NCBI GenBank assembly: GCA_001899685.1
Contig: MKWG01000007.1
Coordinates: 1-64,000, forward strand
DNA length: 64,000 nucleotides
Reading direction: 5' to 3'
Origin: Sphingobacteriales bacterium 44-15
Lineage (GTDB): Bacteria > Bacteroidota > Bacteroidia > Chitinophagales > Chitinophagaceae
Part shown: in pieces, positions 1 through 8,556 of the stretch
Position numbering within the stretch: the stretch's first letter is position 1
Layout: each line of letters opens with the position of its first letter
Translations under genes and position numbers: made by a program
Notes under the pieces: model-generated
What the model was told of the DNA's origin: nothing
Seen by the model: only the letters and a program-made list of their open reading frames with translations
The model's database searches: none

Positions 1-122
1 TAAATGTGGATTGTAAAAAGAAAAAAAAGTAACAAAAAAAAGAAAAAGGTAATAGTAGTAATAGTGTCTACTTATATCAGGACATGACACTCAAAGCTCA
101 TAGCCCACAGCCATCTGCTTTT

Positions 123-809
123 TCACAAATATCTTATTTCCATTTCCCTTTCAGGCCTCTTTGCCTTCTTTTTTCCCGGCGGGATCTTTTCCCTGTATAT
201 TAAAATACCATAAAGAGCAATGAGCATGGTGATGCAGGATGCCATATAAAAAATAAGAAAATTATCTTTTTCCGAGACTTTATCAGGCAACAGATAGCTG
301 TAGATAAAATTGATAATAGAAACGCCGTATTCAAAAAACAAGGCATAGTATATAAACTGCATCGCGTGCTGATAATTGCTGTAGTGAATACCTTTCATGT
401 GCAGCAGGATGATCCACCCGAGATAATAAAGCGCCAGTAACACACCCAGTGCTACTAAAATACTTTCAACGGGACTTTCAAAGCCTGCTATGGCAATAGC
501 CGCAGTTTCAATAACAAAAAATGGGAGTATTACTTTTTTAATGCTGTTGCGCACTTCTTCTATGTAAGTTGTTTTGAATAGGATAAGCAGCAAAATAGGA
601 ACATCAAACAGGTTGTAAACACGCTGCAATACCAAGATTACTCTACCGGCAGATACATAATCTCCTTCAAAAATAATATTTATCAGCCCTGCCCATGCCC
701 AAAAAACGGCAAACCAGATCAATAATTTATCATGCATAAGCTTTCTGATCCCCAGTATGATCAACGGAAGAAAGAAGGCTACGGACGTTATTATTGATAG
801 GATCCCCAT
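123..809 (-). CDS. Hypothetical multi-pass membrane protein
   Basis: A 228-residue protein that I do not recognise as a named family. It is dominated by hydrophobic stretches (about residues 3-20, 30-48, 68-80, 93-110, 113-135, 150-172 and 183-203), consistent with roughly seven membrane helices. It ends in a basic tail rich in Lys, Arg and Pro, which suggests a cytoplasmic C-terminus. No catalytic motif or metal site is visible. The gene stands alone and is read away from the DUF3810 gene. The first 122 bases of the window beyond its stop are A/T-rich and hold no gene that I can see. It could be a sensor or transporter-like membrane protein, but nothing in the sequence decides this. Confidence 0.7.
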   Translation of the reverse strand: MGILSIITSVAFFLPLIILGIRKLMHDKLLIWFAVFWAWAGLINIIFEGDYVSAGRVILVLQRVYNLFDVPILLLILFKTTYIEEVRNSIKKVILPFFVIETAAIAIAGFESPVESILVALGVLLALYYLGWIILLHMKGIHYSNYQHAMQFIYYALFFEYGVSIINFIYSYLLPDKVSEKDNFLIFYMASCITMLIALYGILIYREKIPPGKKKAKRPEREMEIRYL

Positions 810-1085
810 TAGTTTGACAATTAACCCGTCTATATTTTTTTTAATATAAGCGGCAAAAAATCATACTTATTGTAAATATTTTAATATTGTAGCAGTTTTA
901 CCCGAAATACCAGGTGTGGAAAATACGGATTACGTTGTGTTACCATATTCAACCGCAATTGGATATCAGTATTCAGACGAGTTATTGCTTTGTATACCCG
1001 CTGATTGCAGCAGAATTAACAAAAATCAAACTATTTTGTTACCTGATATTATCATTTTTTAAGAAAGAATGTTGCTCAGTACAGC

Positions 1086-1178
1086 TACTGCTATGTCAAA
1101 CGTGAAATGGGAGAGGTGAAAGCTTGTCTCACGTTTCACGAAAATGAACAGACATAATTTGCTTGACTTAACACCACT
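1086..1178 (+). repeat. Dispersed intergenic repeat, copy a
   Basis: This is the first of three related intergenic sequences. It contains TGTCAAACGTGAAA near 1094, an internal CGTGAAA/TTTCACG inverted pair, and ends with TTGACTTAACACCACTAT (1163-1180). The reverse complement of that end begins ATAGTGGTGT, matching the start of copy b. It lies in the 398-base gap before the DUF3810 gene, in which I see no other gene. Confidence 0.5.
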
Positions 1179-1207
1179 ATAATTACAGGAAAGGAAATAA
1201 CCACGTA

Positions 1208-2305
1208 ATGGAAAACAGGAAGAACCGGAAGCAGGCCATAACATTAAGCATATTGCTGGCTGCAGCAGGCTGTATTTGGGTATTCTCACGTCAGAATAAT
1301 CTTGTAGAGCAATGGTATTCACAATCTTTGTATCCTGCTATCAGCAATACCCTCAGGGCTGCGTTTGGATGGATCCCAATCAGTATTGGCGATCTCTTGT
1401 ATACGGTGCTCATTATATATTTTGCAAGACAATTAATAAAGCTCATAACGATCATCCGTAAGCGCACTTACGGCAGCCTTAATATAAAATCCATCCTCCG
1501 CAGGTTTATTATCCGGATACTGTTACTGTACATTGTTTTTAATATTTTATGGGGGTTAAATTACGATCGCAGGGGGATAGCATTTCAAACTGGGATAAGC
1601 CGGGAGAAATACACCAAAGAACAACTGCTTCATATTACCGGCCTGCTGGTGAAAGAAGTAAATGCCTGTAAGGAAGGAATGGTGCGACAGCAAACTCCAT
1701 ATACCACCAACCAGTTACTTTTTAAAAAAGCCTGTGATGCCTACCAGTCAGCATCCGTTTATTATCCCTTCCTTCAATATCATCACAAGTCATTAAAAGC
1801 TTCCTTTTTCGGACTTGCAGGCAACTACCTCGGGTTTTCAGGATATTATAATCCTTTTTCCGGGGAAGCACAGGTAAATACAACCATACCTGTCTTCCTT
1901 CGCCCTTATGTGGTTTGTCATGAGATGGCGCATCAACTGGGATATGCCAAGGAGAACGAAGCGAACTTCGCCGGTTTTCTTGTAGCTACAGCTTCCGGTG
2001 ATACTGCTTTCATGTATTCAGCTTATCTCGATATTTTTTTATATGCCAATGGTAACCTGCGACGAACAGATTCTGTTGCTGCCAGAACGATGCAGCAACA
2101 GCTTTCACCGGCAGTTAAAGAAGATATGATAATAATGAAGGCCTTTTACAAAAAATATGAAAACCCGGTAGAGCCGGTCATTACATGGATATATAGCAGG
2201 TACCTTGAGTCGAACCGGCAACCTTCCGGCATGCGCTCTTACAGTGAAGTAGTGGCTTACCTTATCAGCTATTACAAGAAATACGGGAAGATCAGCGGCA
2301 AATGA
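1208..2305 (+). CDS. DUF3810-family membrane protein, putative zinc metallopeptidase
   Basis: A 365-residue protein with the layout of the DUF3810 family, common in Bacteroidota. There is an N-terminal membrane helix (about residues 9-26), two further hydrophobic segments (about 55-75 and 95-118), and then a large soluble domain. The soluble domain contains HEMAH followed by a downstream KENEANFAG segment (about residues 237-257). This looks like an HExxH zinc site with a nearby third-ligand glutamate, as in gluzincin-type metallopeptidases. The substrate is unknown. A perfect 8-bp hairpin starts at the stop codon (2305-2312 with 2316-2323). The family assignment is good; peptidase activity is inferred from the motif. 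Confidence 0.85.
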   Translation: MENRKNRKQAITLSILLAAAGCIWVFSRQNNLVEQWYSQSLYPAISNTLRAAFGWIPISIGDLLYTVLIIYFARQLIKLITIIRKRTYGSLNIKSILRRFIIRILLLYIVFNILWGLNYDRRGIAFQTGISREKYTKEQLLHITGLLVKEVNACKEGMVRQQTPYTTNQLLFKKACDAYQSASVYYPFLQYHHKSLKASFFGLAGNYLGFSGYYNPFSGEAQVNTTIPVFLRPYVVCHEMAHQLGYAKENEANFAGFLVATASGDTAFMYSAYLDIFLYANGNLRRTDSVAARTMQQQLSPAVKEDMIIMKAFYKKYENPVEPVITWIYSRYLESNRQPSGMRSYSEVVAYLISYYKKYGKISGK

Positions 2306-2317
2306 CCACTATGAGAT

Positions 2318-2468
2318 AGTGGTGTGTCAAACGTGAAAAGAGAGACGCGAAATGTAAGACATTTCTTTCACCTTTATCTCCTGCCTGCCATGCCTACGGC
2401 AGGTAAACCGGTAGGCAAGTCCCACGTTGCACGATAATATATAGATATAATCTGGTTGACTTAACACT
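2318..2468 (+). repeat. Dispersed intergenic repeat, copy b
   Basis: An approximately 150-bp intergenic element. It starts AGTGGTGTGTCAAAC (2318-2332) and ends GGTTGACTTAACACT (2454-2468), whose reverse complement AGTGTTAAGTCAACC is an imperfect match to the start, so it looks like a MITE with imperfect terminal inverted repeats. About 50 bp of its left half is repeated almost exactly, inverted, at copy c on the other side of the serine dehydratase gene. A palindromic insert (CTGCC..GGCAG type) occurs near 2382-2402. The right end overlaps the stop codon of the serine dehydratase gene. Confidence 0.55.
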
Positions 2469-3912
2469 AACATTCACTTAACCCAAGCGGTATATTAACT
2501 GCAAGCCCGCCTTCAGCGGTTTCTTTATACTTATTGTTCATATCTATGGCAGTTTCCCACATAGTCTTTACCACTCCATCAAGCGATACTTTTGCGAAGT
2601 CAGGAGTGCTTTGAAGCGCCAGTTGCGATGCAGTAATTGCTTTGATCGCTCCCATTGTATTCCGTTCAATGCAGGGCACCTGTACCAGCCCGGCTATAGG
2701 ATCGCAGGTAAGCCCTAAATGATGTTCCATTGCAATTTCAGCAGCCATCAGCGATTGCTTTTGGGTGCCGCCCATAGCTTCGGTGAGCGCTCCTGCAGCC
2801 ATCGCCGATGATACGCCTATCTCTGCCTGGCATCCCCCCATAGCGGCGGAAATTGTTGCTCCTTTTTTGAATATACTCCCAATCTCTGAAGCAGTAAGCA
2901 GAAACTGAATGATTGATTCCGGCGTATCGCCATTACAAAACACAGTATAATACATCAATACCGCAGGAATAACACCTGCTGCACCGTTAGTAGGTGCAGT
3001 CACCACTCTTCCGAAAGACGCATTCTGCTCATTTACCGCAAGGGCAAAACAGCTCACCCAGTCGAGCGTATACTTAAAGTCATTTCCCCCGGATCGGATA
3101 GCGCTCTTCCAGCCTTCAAAATCTTCATATTTTTTCCCGGCAAGCAGCTTTTTATTGAGCGCGGCAGCTCTCCGCTTTACAGATAATCCCCCGGGCAATA
3201 TCCCTTCCTGTCTGCATCCAAGATAAATACATTCACACATGACGTGATAAATATTCAGAAGCCCTGCCCGTGTTGACTCTTCACTCCGCCAGGTATTTTC
3301 ATTTTCCATTACCACTTCGTGAATAGCGAGTCCTGTTTTTATGCACCAATGCAAAAGATCGGAAGCTTTATTAATGGGAAAAGGCAATTGTACCGATGCT
3401 TTTTGTCTGCTTTGCTCTCCTTCCTGCTGCACAAATCCGCCGCCTGTAGAATAGTACGTGGAAGCCGTATTTTCTCCATTGCCCAGTTCGGCAAGAAAAG
3501 TGAGCGCATTAGGATGGTAAGGCAATGATTCGTTGGCAAGAAATATAATATCAGCAGCAGGGTCAAAATCAATTTCTCTAAAATGATCAAGCATGATTTT
3601 CCTGTCAGCAGCAATAGCAGCGATTTTTGATGCAATAGCATCCACTGCAAAAGTTTCAGGGTCTTCCCCGCAAAGTCCCAGTTGCACGGCTATATTGGTG
3701 CCATGCCCAACGCCTGTCTTGGCAAGAGAGCCATACAACAAGATTTTTAACCCTGTAACGCTGTGGAGCGTTCCATTCTTTTGGAGGCTGTTAACAAACA
3801 TTTGCGCCGCACGCCATGGACCAAGCGTGTGAGAGCTGGAAGGACCTATCCCTATCTTAAATATATCAAATACGGAAATAGCTTCGTGCGGCACTATAAA
3901 GGCTTTTTGCAA
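2467..3912 (-). CDS. sdaA: L-serine ammonia-lyase (L-serine dehydratase), iron-sulfur type
   Basis: A 481-residue single-chain L-serine dehydratase that deaminates L-serine to pyruvate and ammonia in the cytosol. The N-terminal beta domain carries [12 protein letters not shown] (about residues 21-32). The C-terminal alpha domain carries GGCQAEIG, a [10 protein letters not shown] segment and VPCIERN, whose cysteines are the expected ligands of the catalytic [4Fe-4S] cluster. The length fits the fused one-polypeptide form found in many Gram-negative bacteria. The gene is isolated and is flanked on both sides by inverted copies of the same short intergenic repeat. I see no accompanying transporter or regulator. 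Confidence 0.95.
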   Translation of the reverse strand: MQKAFIVPHEAISVFDIFKIGIGPSSSHTLGPWRAAQMFVNSLQKNGTLHSVTGLKILLYGSLAKTGVGHGTNIAVQLGLCGEDPETFAVDAIASKIAAIAADRKIMLDHFREIDFDPAADIIFLANESLPYHPNALTFLAELGNGENTASTYYSTGGGFVQQEGEQSRQKASVQLPFPINKASDLLHWCIKTGLAIHEVVMENENTWRSEESTRAGLLNIYHVMCECIYLGCRQEGILPGGLSVKRRAAALNKKLLAGKKYEDFEGWKSAIRSGGNDFKYTLDWVSCFALAVNEQNASFGRVVTAPTNGAAGVIPAVLMYYTVFCNGDTPESIIQFLLTASEIGSIFKKGATISAAMGGCQAEIGVSSAMAAGALTEAMGGTQKQSLMAAEIAMEHHLGLTCDPIAGLVQVPCIERNTMGAIKAITASQLALQSTPDFAKVSLDGVVKTMWETAIDMNNKYKETAEGGLAVNIPLGLSEC

Positions 3913-3976
3913 AGATAAGTGCTGAGCCTAATTATAATAGGCCTATTGTCCGGGCGGTCAATGGCGAAGAGGATAA

Positions 3977-4034
3977 AGTGAAAGAAATGTCTCACGTTTC
4001 GCGTCTCTCTTTTCACATTTGACACAGCACCAGT
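3977..4034 (-). repeat. Dispersed intergenic repeat, copy c (inverted)
   Basis: Read on the minus strand, this copy begins GGTGCTGTGTCAAATGTG and continues through GAGAGACGCGAAACGTGAGACATTTCTTTCAC-like sequence (given here only as a description of the match). It is nearly identical to the first 50 bp of copy b. It sits directly downstream of the FKBP gene stop codon and upstream of the serine dehydratase gene, in the opposite orientation to copies a and b. Confidence 0.55.
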
Positions 4035-4041
4035 TCAGCCT

Positions 4042-4566
4042 TTACTGCTGTACTCCTACCAGCTCCAGGTCGAAGATCAATATGGAATTGGATGGAATGA
4101 CTACCACAGTATTTCCCTGATCATCGGTGCTGGTTTTGGCCGTTGCGCCATATCCAAGGCTTGGCGGTATAAATAATTTCATTTTCCCCCCGGCTTTTAT
4201 ATGAGGAAGCCCCTTTTGCCAGCCGGCGATCAAATATCCCAGGGTGTACATTTCAGGTGTCCCTGCGGTTGTGCCGAATATACTGCCGTTGGCAAGCATA
4301 CCTGTATAATTTACACTGACAGCCGAACATACATCAGGAGACAAACCGGTACCAGTGTTCTGGATTATATAGTAAAAACCCGCGGGGTCTTTTGTTGCAT
4401 TTGTTATACCTACACTATCCAGGTACGCTTCTACCCTTGTTACTTCAGCCTCAGGAGCCTGTATGTTAAGATCCGTAAACGTGCACTCATCATTATTTTT
4501 TTTAAGACAGGAATAAAACACAAAACACATTACAGATGCAGTAACCAACAAAACAATTCTTTTCAT
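4042..4566 (-). CDS. FKBP-type peptidyl-prolyl cis-trans isomerase, lipoprotein
   Basis: A 174-residue FKBP isomerase that should act on periplasmic or outer-membrane proteins. I chose the ATG at 4566 because it starts MKRIVLL, followed by a signal peptide ending in the lipobox FYSC; an ATG 45 bases upstream would bury this signal. The FKBP domain occupies about residues 70-173, with typical elements: VNYTGML, a GWQKGLPHIKAGGK segment, the IPPSLGYG loop, and a final FDLELVGV strand. It may be co-transcribed with the small membrane-protein gene 72 bases upstream on the same strand. Confidence 0.9.
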   Translation of the reverse strand: MKRIVLLVTASVMCFVFYSCLKKNNDECTFTDLNIQAPEAEVTRVEAYLDSVGITNATKDPAGFYYIIQNTGTGLSPDVCSAVSVNYTGMLANGSIFGTTAGTPEMYTLGYLIAGWQKGLPHIKAGGKMKLFIPPSLGYGATAKTSTDDQGNTVVVIPSNSILIFDLELVGVQQ

Positions 4567-4637
4567 AAACGATTTTTCTCTTTTTTTAGCAATGATAGGA
4601 TATACAACCAAAACGTTGCATCCGGGTTTGGGAAATA

Positions 4638-5003
4638 CTATTCGTTTTCTTCTTTTCCCTTTAGTTCTTTATAGCGCTGCTCATTTCTTTCCCATTTGTA
4701 TCTTTTACTGAATATGGCAAAAAAAGAAGCTATTATCAGCACAGCCATAATCAAAACGGTAGGGCTGGACCCCGACCGCGCCTCCATATCAGCTCTTATA
4801 TACCAGCCGGAAAACAGGTTGATCAGTATAGGCAGCGCAAAGAGCAATCCCAGAGGGAGCCCGATCAAAAGCTGCCGCCAGGTTTTCCTTTCCTTAGTCC
4901 TGTTTTGTTCCCAATATTCCAAAAATGCTTTCTCTTCTTCTGTCAGCATCAGCAGTGCTTTAAAGCGGCAAATATAATCAAGCTCTTTAAAGTAGCGGCT
5001 CAT
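4638..5003 (-). CDS. Small two-helix membrane protein, function unknown
   Basis: A 121-residue protein with two predicted membrane helices (about residues 45-63 and 80-98) between a charged N-terminal region and a strongly charged C-terminal tail rich in Lys, Arg and Glu. I do not recognise a family function. The ATG at 5003 is the longest start. A second in-frame ATG at 4949 begins MLTEEEKAFLEYWE and looks equally plausible, since Bacteroidota genes often lack a Shine-Dalgarno signal to decide. It lies just upstream of the FKBP lipoprotein gene on the same strand and diverges from the HU/SPOR-like gene. Confidence 0.7.
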   Translation of the reverse strand: MSRYFKELDYICRFKALLMLTEEEKAFLEYWEQNRTKERKTWRQLLIGLPLGLLFALPILINLFSGWYIRADMEARSGSSPTVLIMAVLIIASFFAIFSKRYKWERNEQRYKELKGKEENE

Positions 5004-5143
5004 ACAACGCTTTGGGAAGCAATAAAATATACGGGGGACAGGAAATAAGGGTTTGCTTTAAACTTTGTTAAATGCTTAGTTTTTAGTTTTTTGTATCTTG
5101 CAAGACTATTGAAAGACCTATTATTTTAATAAAAGCCGGTATT

Positions 5144-6082
5144 TTGAAGATAGCACACCTGATAGCCCAGTATTTGCATCAGCATAAAAAAATGCGCCTG
5201 CAGGGTATAGGAGAATTTACACTTGATAATTTTTATGAAAATCCTTTTGATAATGAAAAGGGAAGAATAAAAGTTCCTGAAAATGCCATTCGCTTTGTAT
5301 ACGATAAAAAATCCCCGGAGGATACCGGGCTGATTGATTTTATTTCACAGCAAACAAAAAAGATCAAGCCTCTTGCTTCTTCCGACCTTGAAGATTACCT
5401 CAATATAGGACGGCAGCTTTTAAATGTGAGCAAGCAGTTTTATATAGAAGGATTAGGCACGCTTTTGCTGAACGACCTGGGAGAACTGGATTTTGTGCAG
5501 GGCAATGAAATGTTTGCCCCGCTGAATTTAGAAGAAAGCCGGCTCCCAAAGCAGAAGCTGGATGAGAACCCCGCTGAAATGAACTTTGAAGAATACAACC
5601 TGAAATCATCATCAACCGGCAATCTCAAAAAATTTCTGGTCATTACTGCCACAGCCGCGGGACTTTTCGTGCTCGGCTGGATTGGCTGGTATTTTTTTCA
5701 GCAATGGCAAAACGGAAAGAACGGCAAAAAAGAGGTTACCCCGGAGAACATTCAGCCGGTATTCTCTGCCACCCCGGCTGATTCTGCCAGGAATGACTCT
5801 TCAATAACGAACCTGGATTCCCTGCATGGCGCTGCCGGTATGAATACCGGTAATGCAGCATTACGACAGTATAATGTGGTCATTGAAACTTCCAGGCGCG
5901 CCAGGGCGCTGAGCCGTTATGATTCGCTTCGTAAGTGGGGTTATAATGTCGGTTTAAAAACTGACGATTCCGTCACCTTCAGGATCTATACCACCATCAA
6001 CGGACAATTGGCCGACAGTACCAGGGTGCTGGACTCTATTTCACGCTTTTTTGGACGTAAGGTCAAAATTGAACCTGAATAA
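5144..6082 (+). CDS. HU/CCDC81-like and SPOR-like membrane protein
   Basis: A 312-residue protein that starts with TTG (no in-frame ATG fits the conserved N-terminus). Residues 1-125 resemble the prokaryotic HU/CCDC81-type domain found in Bacteroidota, including an early LIAQYL segment and a short MRLQGIGEFTL strand. A single membrane helix follows at about residues 161-185. After a low-complexity linker, the last 70 residues begin YNVVIETS and have the Ala/Tyr/Leu spacing of a SPOR-like peptidoglycan-binding domain. The topology suggests a cytoplasmic DNA-binding-like domain tethered to a periplasmic wall-binding domain, perhaps at the septum. The domain calls are from pattern similarity and are moderately certain. 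The YhhN gene starts 7 bases after the stop. Confidence 0.75.
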   Translation: MKIAHLIAQYLHQHKKMRLQGIGEFTLDNFYENPFDNEKGRIKVPENAIRFVYDKKSPEDTGLIDFISQQTKKIKPLASSDLEDYLNIGRQLLNVSKQFYIEGLGTLLLNDLGELDFVQGNEMFAPLNLEESRLPKQKLDENPAEMNFEEYNLKSSSTGNLKKFLVITATAAGLFVLGWIGWYFFQQWQNGKNGKKEVTPENIQPVFSATPADSARNDSSITNLDSLHGAAGMNTGNAALRQYNVVIETSRRARALSRYDSLRKWGYNVGLKTDDSVTFRIYTTINGQLADSTRVLDSISRFFGRKVKIEPE

Positions 6083-6089
6083 AAAATGC

Positions 6090-6755
6090 ATGAAAAGAAT
6101 ATCCTTTCTTCTTTCATGTACCTATGCCTTACTGAGTCTTGCAGATGTCTTTTTTAGCTTTACGGATATCAGCTCATGGCGCTATATCACAAAGCCTTTG
6201 CTCATGCCGGCACTTATGTTATTGTTATGGCTGGAGACCGGGAGAAGTAATGTTTTCACGAAATTGGTATTCCTGGCACTCGCCTGTTCATGGGCAGGAG
6301 ATATCAGCTTAATGTTTACAGGATATTTTATATATGGATTGTTTTTTTTCCTGGCTGCCCATATTTTCTACCTGGTAAGCATACTGCAGATCAAAGGCCA
6401 AAAAGGAATTTTGCAGTTTCAGCCCCTGTTTGCACTTCCGATACTGGTATATCTCGTTCTTTTGCTGAGTTTGCTGAGTGGCTTTCTTGATAAGCTTAAA
6501 ATACCTGTATTCGTATATGGTATCGTGATCTGTAGCTTTTGGGCAGCCGCCATGAACCTCTTCTGGAAAACTGACAGGCATACCGCCTCACTCTTCTTTT
6601 TTGGATCACTTCAGTTTGTATTGTCCGACAGCCTGCTCGCTGTTAACCGTTTTGTATATCCCTATTATCTCCTGCCGGGATTGGTAATGGCTACTTATTG
6701 TTCCGCACAGTTCCTGCTCACGAGGGCAGCCATTTCATATAATAAAAAAATTTAG
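6090..6755 (+). CDS. YhhN family membrane protein (lysoplasmalogenase-like)
   Basis: A 221-residue polytopic membrane protein with about eight hydrophobic segments, matching the YhhN/TMEM86 family, whose eukaryotic members hydrolyse lysoplasmalogens. Family-type features are the conserved acidic residues in membrane helices, seen here as ADVFFSF, SWAGDISLMF and LSDSLLAVNRF. I chose the ATG at 6090 (MKRISFLL) because an upstream start at 6051 would lie inside the preceding gene. The gene is very close to the HU/SPOR-like gene and is probably co-transcribed with it. Substrate in bacteria is uncertain. Confidence 0.85.
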   Translation: MKRISFLLSCTYALLSLADVFFSFTDISSWRYITKPLLMPALMLLLWLETGRSNVFTKLVFLALACSWAGDISLMFTGYFIYGLFFFLAAHIFYLVSILQIKGQKGILQFQPLFALPILVYLVLLLSLLSGFLDKLKIPVFVYGIVICSFWAAAMNLFWKTDRHTASLFFFGSLQFVLSDSLLAVNRFVYPYYLLPGLVMATYCSAQFLLTRAAISYNKKI

Positions 6756-6876
6756 ACCCGGCATTGAACTGAATAAAAATCAGCCGGGCGGCTAACCATG
6801 CTCATAAAACAGGCAGGTAAAAAAAAGGATCTTACGGCTGCTTCAATTTCCGGAAAATAAATATTACGGATCAATT

Positions 6877-7623
6877 ATGGCGATAACACGATACGATTGT
6901 ATTACCTGTAAGGTCAGGAGCTGTTCTATTCTGAATACCTGTGATACACAAACGCTTACCGCTATCAGTACCTATAAGCTTCCCCGATCGCTGCAAAAAG
7001 GGGAAAGGCTGTTCTCAGAGGGCGACCCTGTGCTGGGGGTCTGCTTTATTAAAAAGGGATTTCTTAAAATAGAGCTCAACGGAAAGCAGGGCAGGCCGCT
7101 GATCCTACGGATCGCCGGCAAAGGCGCTGTTTTCGGGCACAGGGCAAACACCGGCCATTCCTGCCATACCTGTTCCGCAACAGCGGTATCTGAAGTACAG
7201 TATTGCTATGTGCCGTATGATCTGTTTGGTGAAATTACCGATAAAAGTCCTGTGCTCAGGCAGCAGATCATCAACCAGTTCCTGGATGAACTGGAACTCG
7301 TGGAAAAAAAAGCCGTTAACCTGGCGCATAAAACAGTGCGGGAAAAAGTGGCAGAGGCGATTCTGCTCCTCGCGGAAGCCTACCAGTACGAAGAAAAGAA
7401 ACAAAGCTTCCGCATCAGCTTCTGCAGGCAGGATATAGCCGACCTGGCGGGCACTACCAAAGAACAGGTCTCTAAAATATTAAAAGACTTCGAAAAAGAA
7501 GGACTGATCAAATGCGCGGCAAAAAAATTCAGCTATCTGCATACTGCCATGCTGCGGAATATTTCCAACCAGCAATTATTGCCCGGAGGAGGAAAATCAG
7601 AAAATAAATTTTGCACCTCTTGA
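6877..7623 (+). CDS. Crp/Fnr-family transcriptional regulator with N-terminal cysteine cluster
   Basis: A 248-residue regulator. Residues 1-25 contain four cysteines (C8, C11, C16, C22; spacing CX2CX4CX5C), followed by a cyclic-nucleotide-binding-fold sensor domain (about 35-145), a dimer helix, and a C-terminal winged HTH (about 185-235) with DIADLAGTTKEQVSKILKDFE as its recognition region. The cysteine cluster resembles FNR-type proteins that sense oxygen or NO through an iron-sulfur cluster, but cluster binding is only inferred. It is the nearest regulator to the heme-copper reductase operon beginning at 9444 and could control it. Its 3' end overlaps the convergent Fic gene by 27 bases. 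Confidence 0.88.
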   Translation: MAITRYDCITCKVRSCSILNTCDTQTLTAISTYKLPRSLQKGERLFSEGDPVLGVCFIKKGFLKIELNGKQGRPLILRIAGKGAVFGHRANTGHSCHTCSATAVSEVQYCYVPYDLFGEITDKSPVLRQQIINQFLDELELVEKKAVNLAHKTVREKVAEAILLLAEAYQYEEKKQSFRISFCRQDIADLAGTTKEQVSKILKDFEKEGLIKCAAKKFSYLHTAMLRNISNQQLLPGGGKSENKFCTS

Positions 7624-8373
7624 TTTATTATGCTTGTTTGCAGTAGTGATCTTTTGCCCTGCATTTTGAGAAGCCTGCTGCATTTCCTGCTTCATCCTGT
7701 TGATGGAGGTTTTTATAAAGAAAGAGGAAATCACATTCAGGGCATTGTGCTTATGTGAGAATTTCAGGGCATCAATATATTCCGGTTTTTGTTTTACTTC
7801 AATAATGATAAGCGGTTCGCCCGCTTTAGCCAGGATAAAATTAGATATCAATCTTCCTATCCGTCCATTACCGTCGGGAAAGGGATGCAGGTAGATAAAA
7901 TACTTATGAAATTTAGCTGATATTTCAATAGAGTGTGCCGCCTTCTTATCCATTGCCTGTTGTGTTTGCTCCATCAATGCCGGCACGCTTGCAATACTGG
8001 CTTCGTGATCGGGAAAGATGGTATCACCTGCTGCCATGGGCGACCGGGTATATTCTCCCGGTGCATAGCCCCTGGTATATTGAATGGTATTAGCTGTAAG
8101 GAGCTTATGTGTATCAATAAGAAGCTTTTCGTTGAGCGGTAGCACCAGGTTATTAAACAAATATTCAAAAGCCTTAAAGTGGTCAAGAATCTCAAAAGCC
8201 TCAAGCATGGATCTATCCCGGAGCTTGAGGTTAAGTCCGTGTTCTTTAAGCTCACGGGTATCATTTACGGTAAAGCTGTTACCCTCGATAGCACTGTAAG
8301 CTCCCCCAAAGTTCGTCCAATTAAAGTTAGAGTTTAGAATAACAGAGTTGTTAATTTTAAACTTTAAATACAA
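7597..8373 (-). CDS. Fic family protein (predicted AMPylase)
   Basis: A 258-residue Fic-domain protein, predicted to transfer AMP (or another nucleotide monophosphate) to protein hydroxyls. The signature HPFPDGNGRIGR is complete at residues 163-174, so catalysis is probably intact. An IEGNS element at about residues 29-33 occupies the place of the N-terminal inhibitory helix motif, although the usual Ser/Thr four residues before the Glu is Tyr here. No separate antitoxin gene adjoins it, which fits the self-inhibited Fic class. It converges with the Crp/Fnr gene, sharing 27 bases. Downstream of its start codon side lies the RAYT/hairpin region, suggesting a mobile or accessory neighbourhood. 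Confidence 0.9.
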   Translation of the reverse strand: MYLKFKINNSVILNSNFNWTNFGGAYSAIEGNSFTVNDTRELKEHGLNLKLRDRSMLEAFEILDHFKAFEYLFNNLVLPLNEKLLIDTHKLLTANTIQYTRGYAPGEYTRSPMAAGDTIFPDHEASIASVPALMEQTQQAMDKKAAHSIEISAKFHKYFIYLHPFPDGNGRIGRLISNFILAKAGEPLIIIEVKQKPEYIDALKFSHKHNALNVISSFFIKTSINRMKQEMQQASQNAGQKITTANKHNKSRGAKFIF

Positions 8374-8392
8374 ATGAAAAAACGATTTCCCC

Positions 8393-8418
8393 TATCGGTT
8401 GGTGTCTCACCATAGCCG
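8393..8418 (+). repeat. Diverged REP-like hairpin
   Basis: The sequence CCTATCGGTTGGTGTCTCACC shares its left flank (CCTATCGG) and loop (TCT) with the strong hairpin at 8529-8550. It can pair as TGGTG/CACCA plus CGG/CCG around an internal loop. It is probably a decayed copy of the same element. Confidence 0.4.
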
Positions 8419-8449
8419 TCAACTTAAGCCTGATCACTCTACATTAAGG

Positions 8450-8466
8450 GTAGCCCCTGACGGGGC
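8450..8466 (+). repeat. GTAG-headed short hairpin
   Basis: GTAG followed by a GCCCC/GGGGC stem (8453-8457 with 8462-8466). A GTAG tetranucleotide at the foot of a hairpin is characteristic of REP sequences mobilised by RAYT transposases. A second such unit follows at 8501. Confidence 0.45.
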
Positions 8467-8500
8467 ACAAAGAAAACATCCGGCATTTTTCTACAAACAG

Positions 8501-8516
8501 GTAGCCGCTATGCGGC
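8501..8516 (+). repeat. GTAG-headed short hairpin
   Basis: GTAG followed by a GCCGC/GCGGC stem (8504-8508 with 8512-8516) and a TAT loop. It has the same design as the unit at 8450-8466 but a different stem sequence, and it sits immediately before the hairpin at the end of the RAYT unit. Confidence 0.45.
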
Positions 8517-8528
8517 ATATTCCCCTAT

Positions 8529-8550
8529 CGGTGTGTGTCTTCACACACCG
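8529..8550 (+). repeat. REP-like hairpin at RAYT 3' end
   Basis: A perfect 9-bp stem CGGTGTGTG / CACACACCG with loop TCTT, preceded by CCTAT. It lies 7 bases beyond the stop codon of the RAYT gene. The same hairpin occurs inverted at 9153-9176 on the other side of the gene and again in direct orientation at 9202-9223. Confidence 0.7.
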
Positions 8551-8556
8551 AAAATC

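Noticed and set aside
914-1105. 63-codon plus-strand frame before the DUF3810 gene
   Set aside because: It overlaps the repeat copy a, has no family features and reads like random AT-rich sequence.
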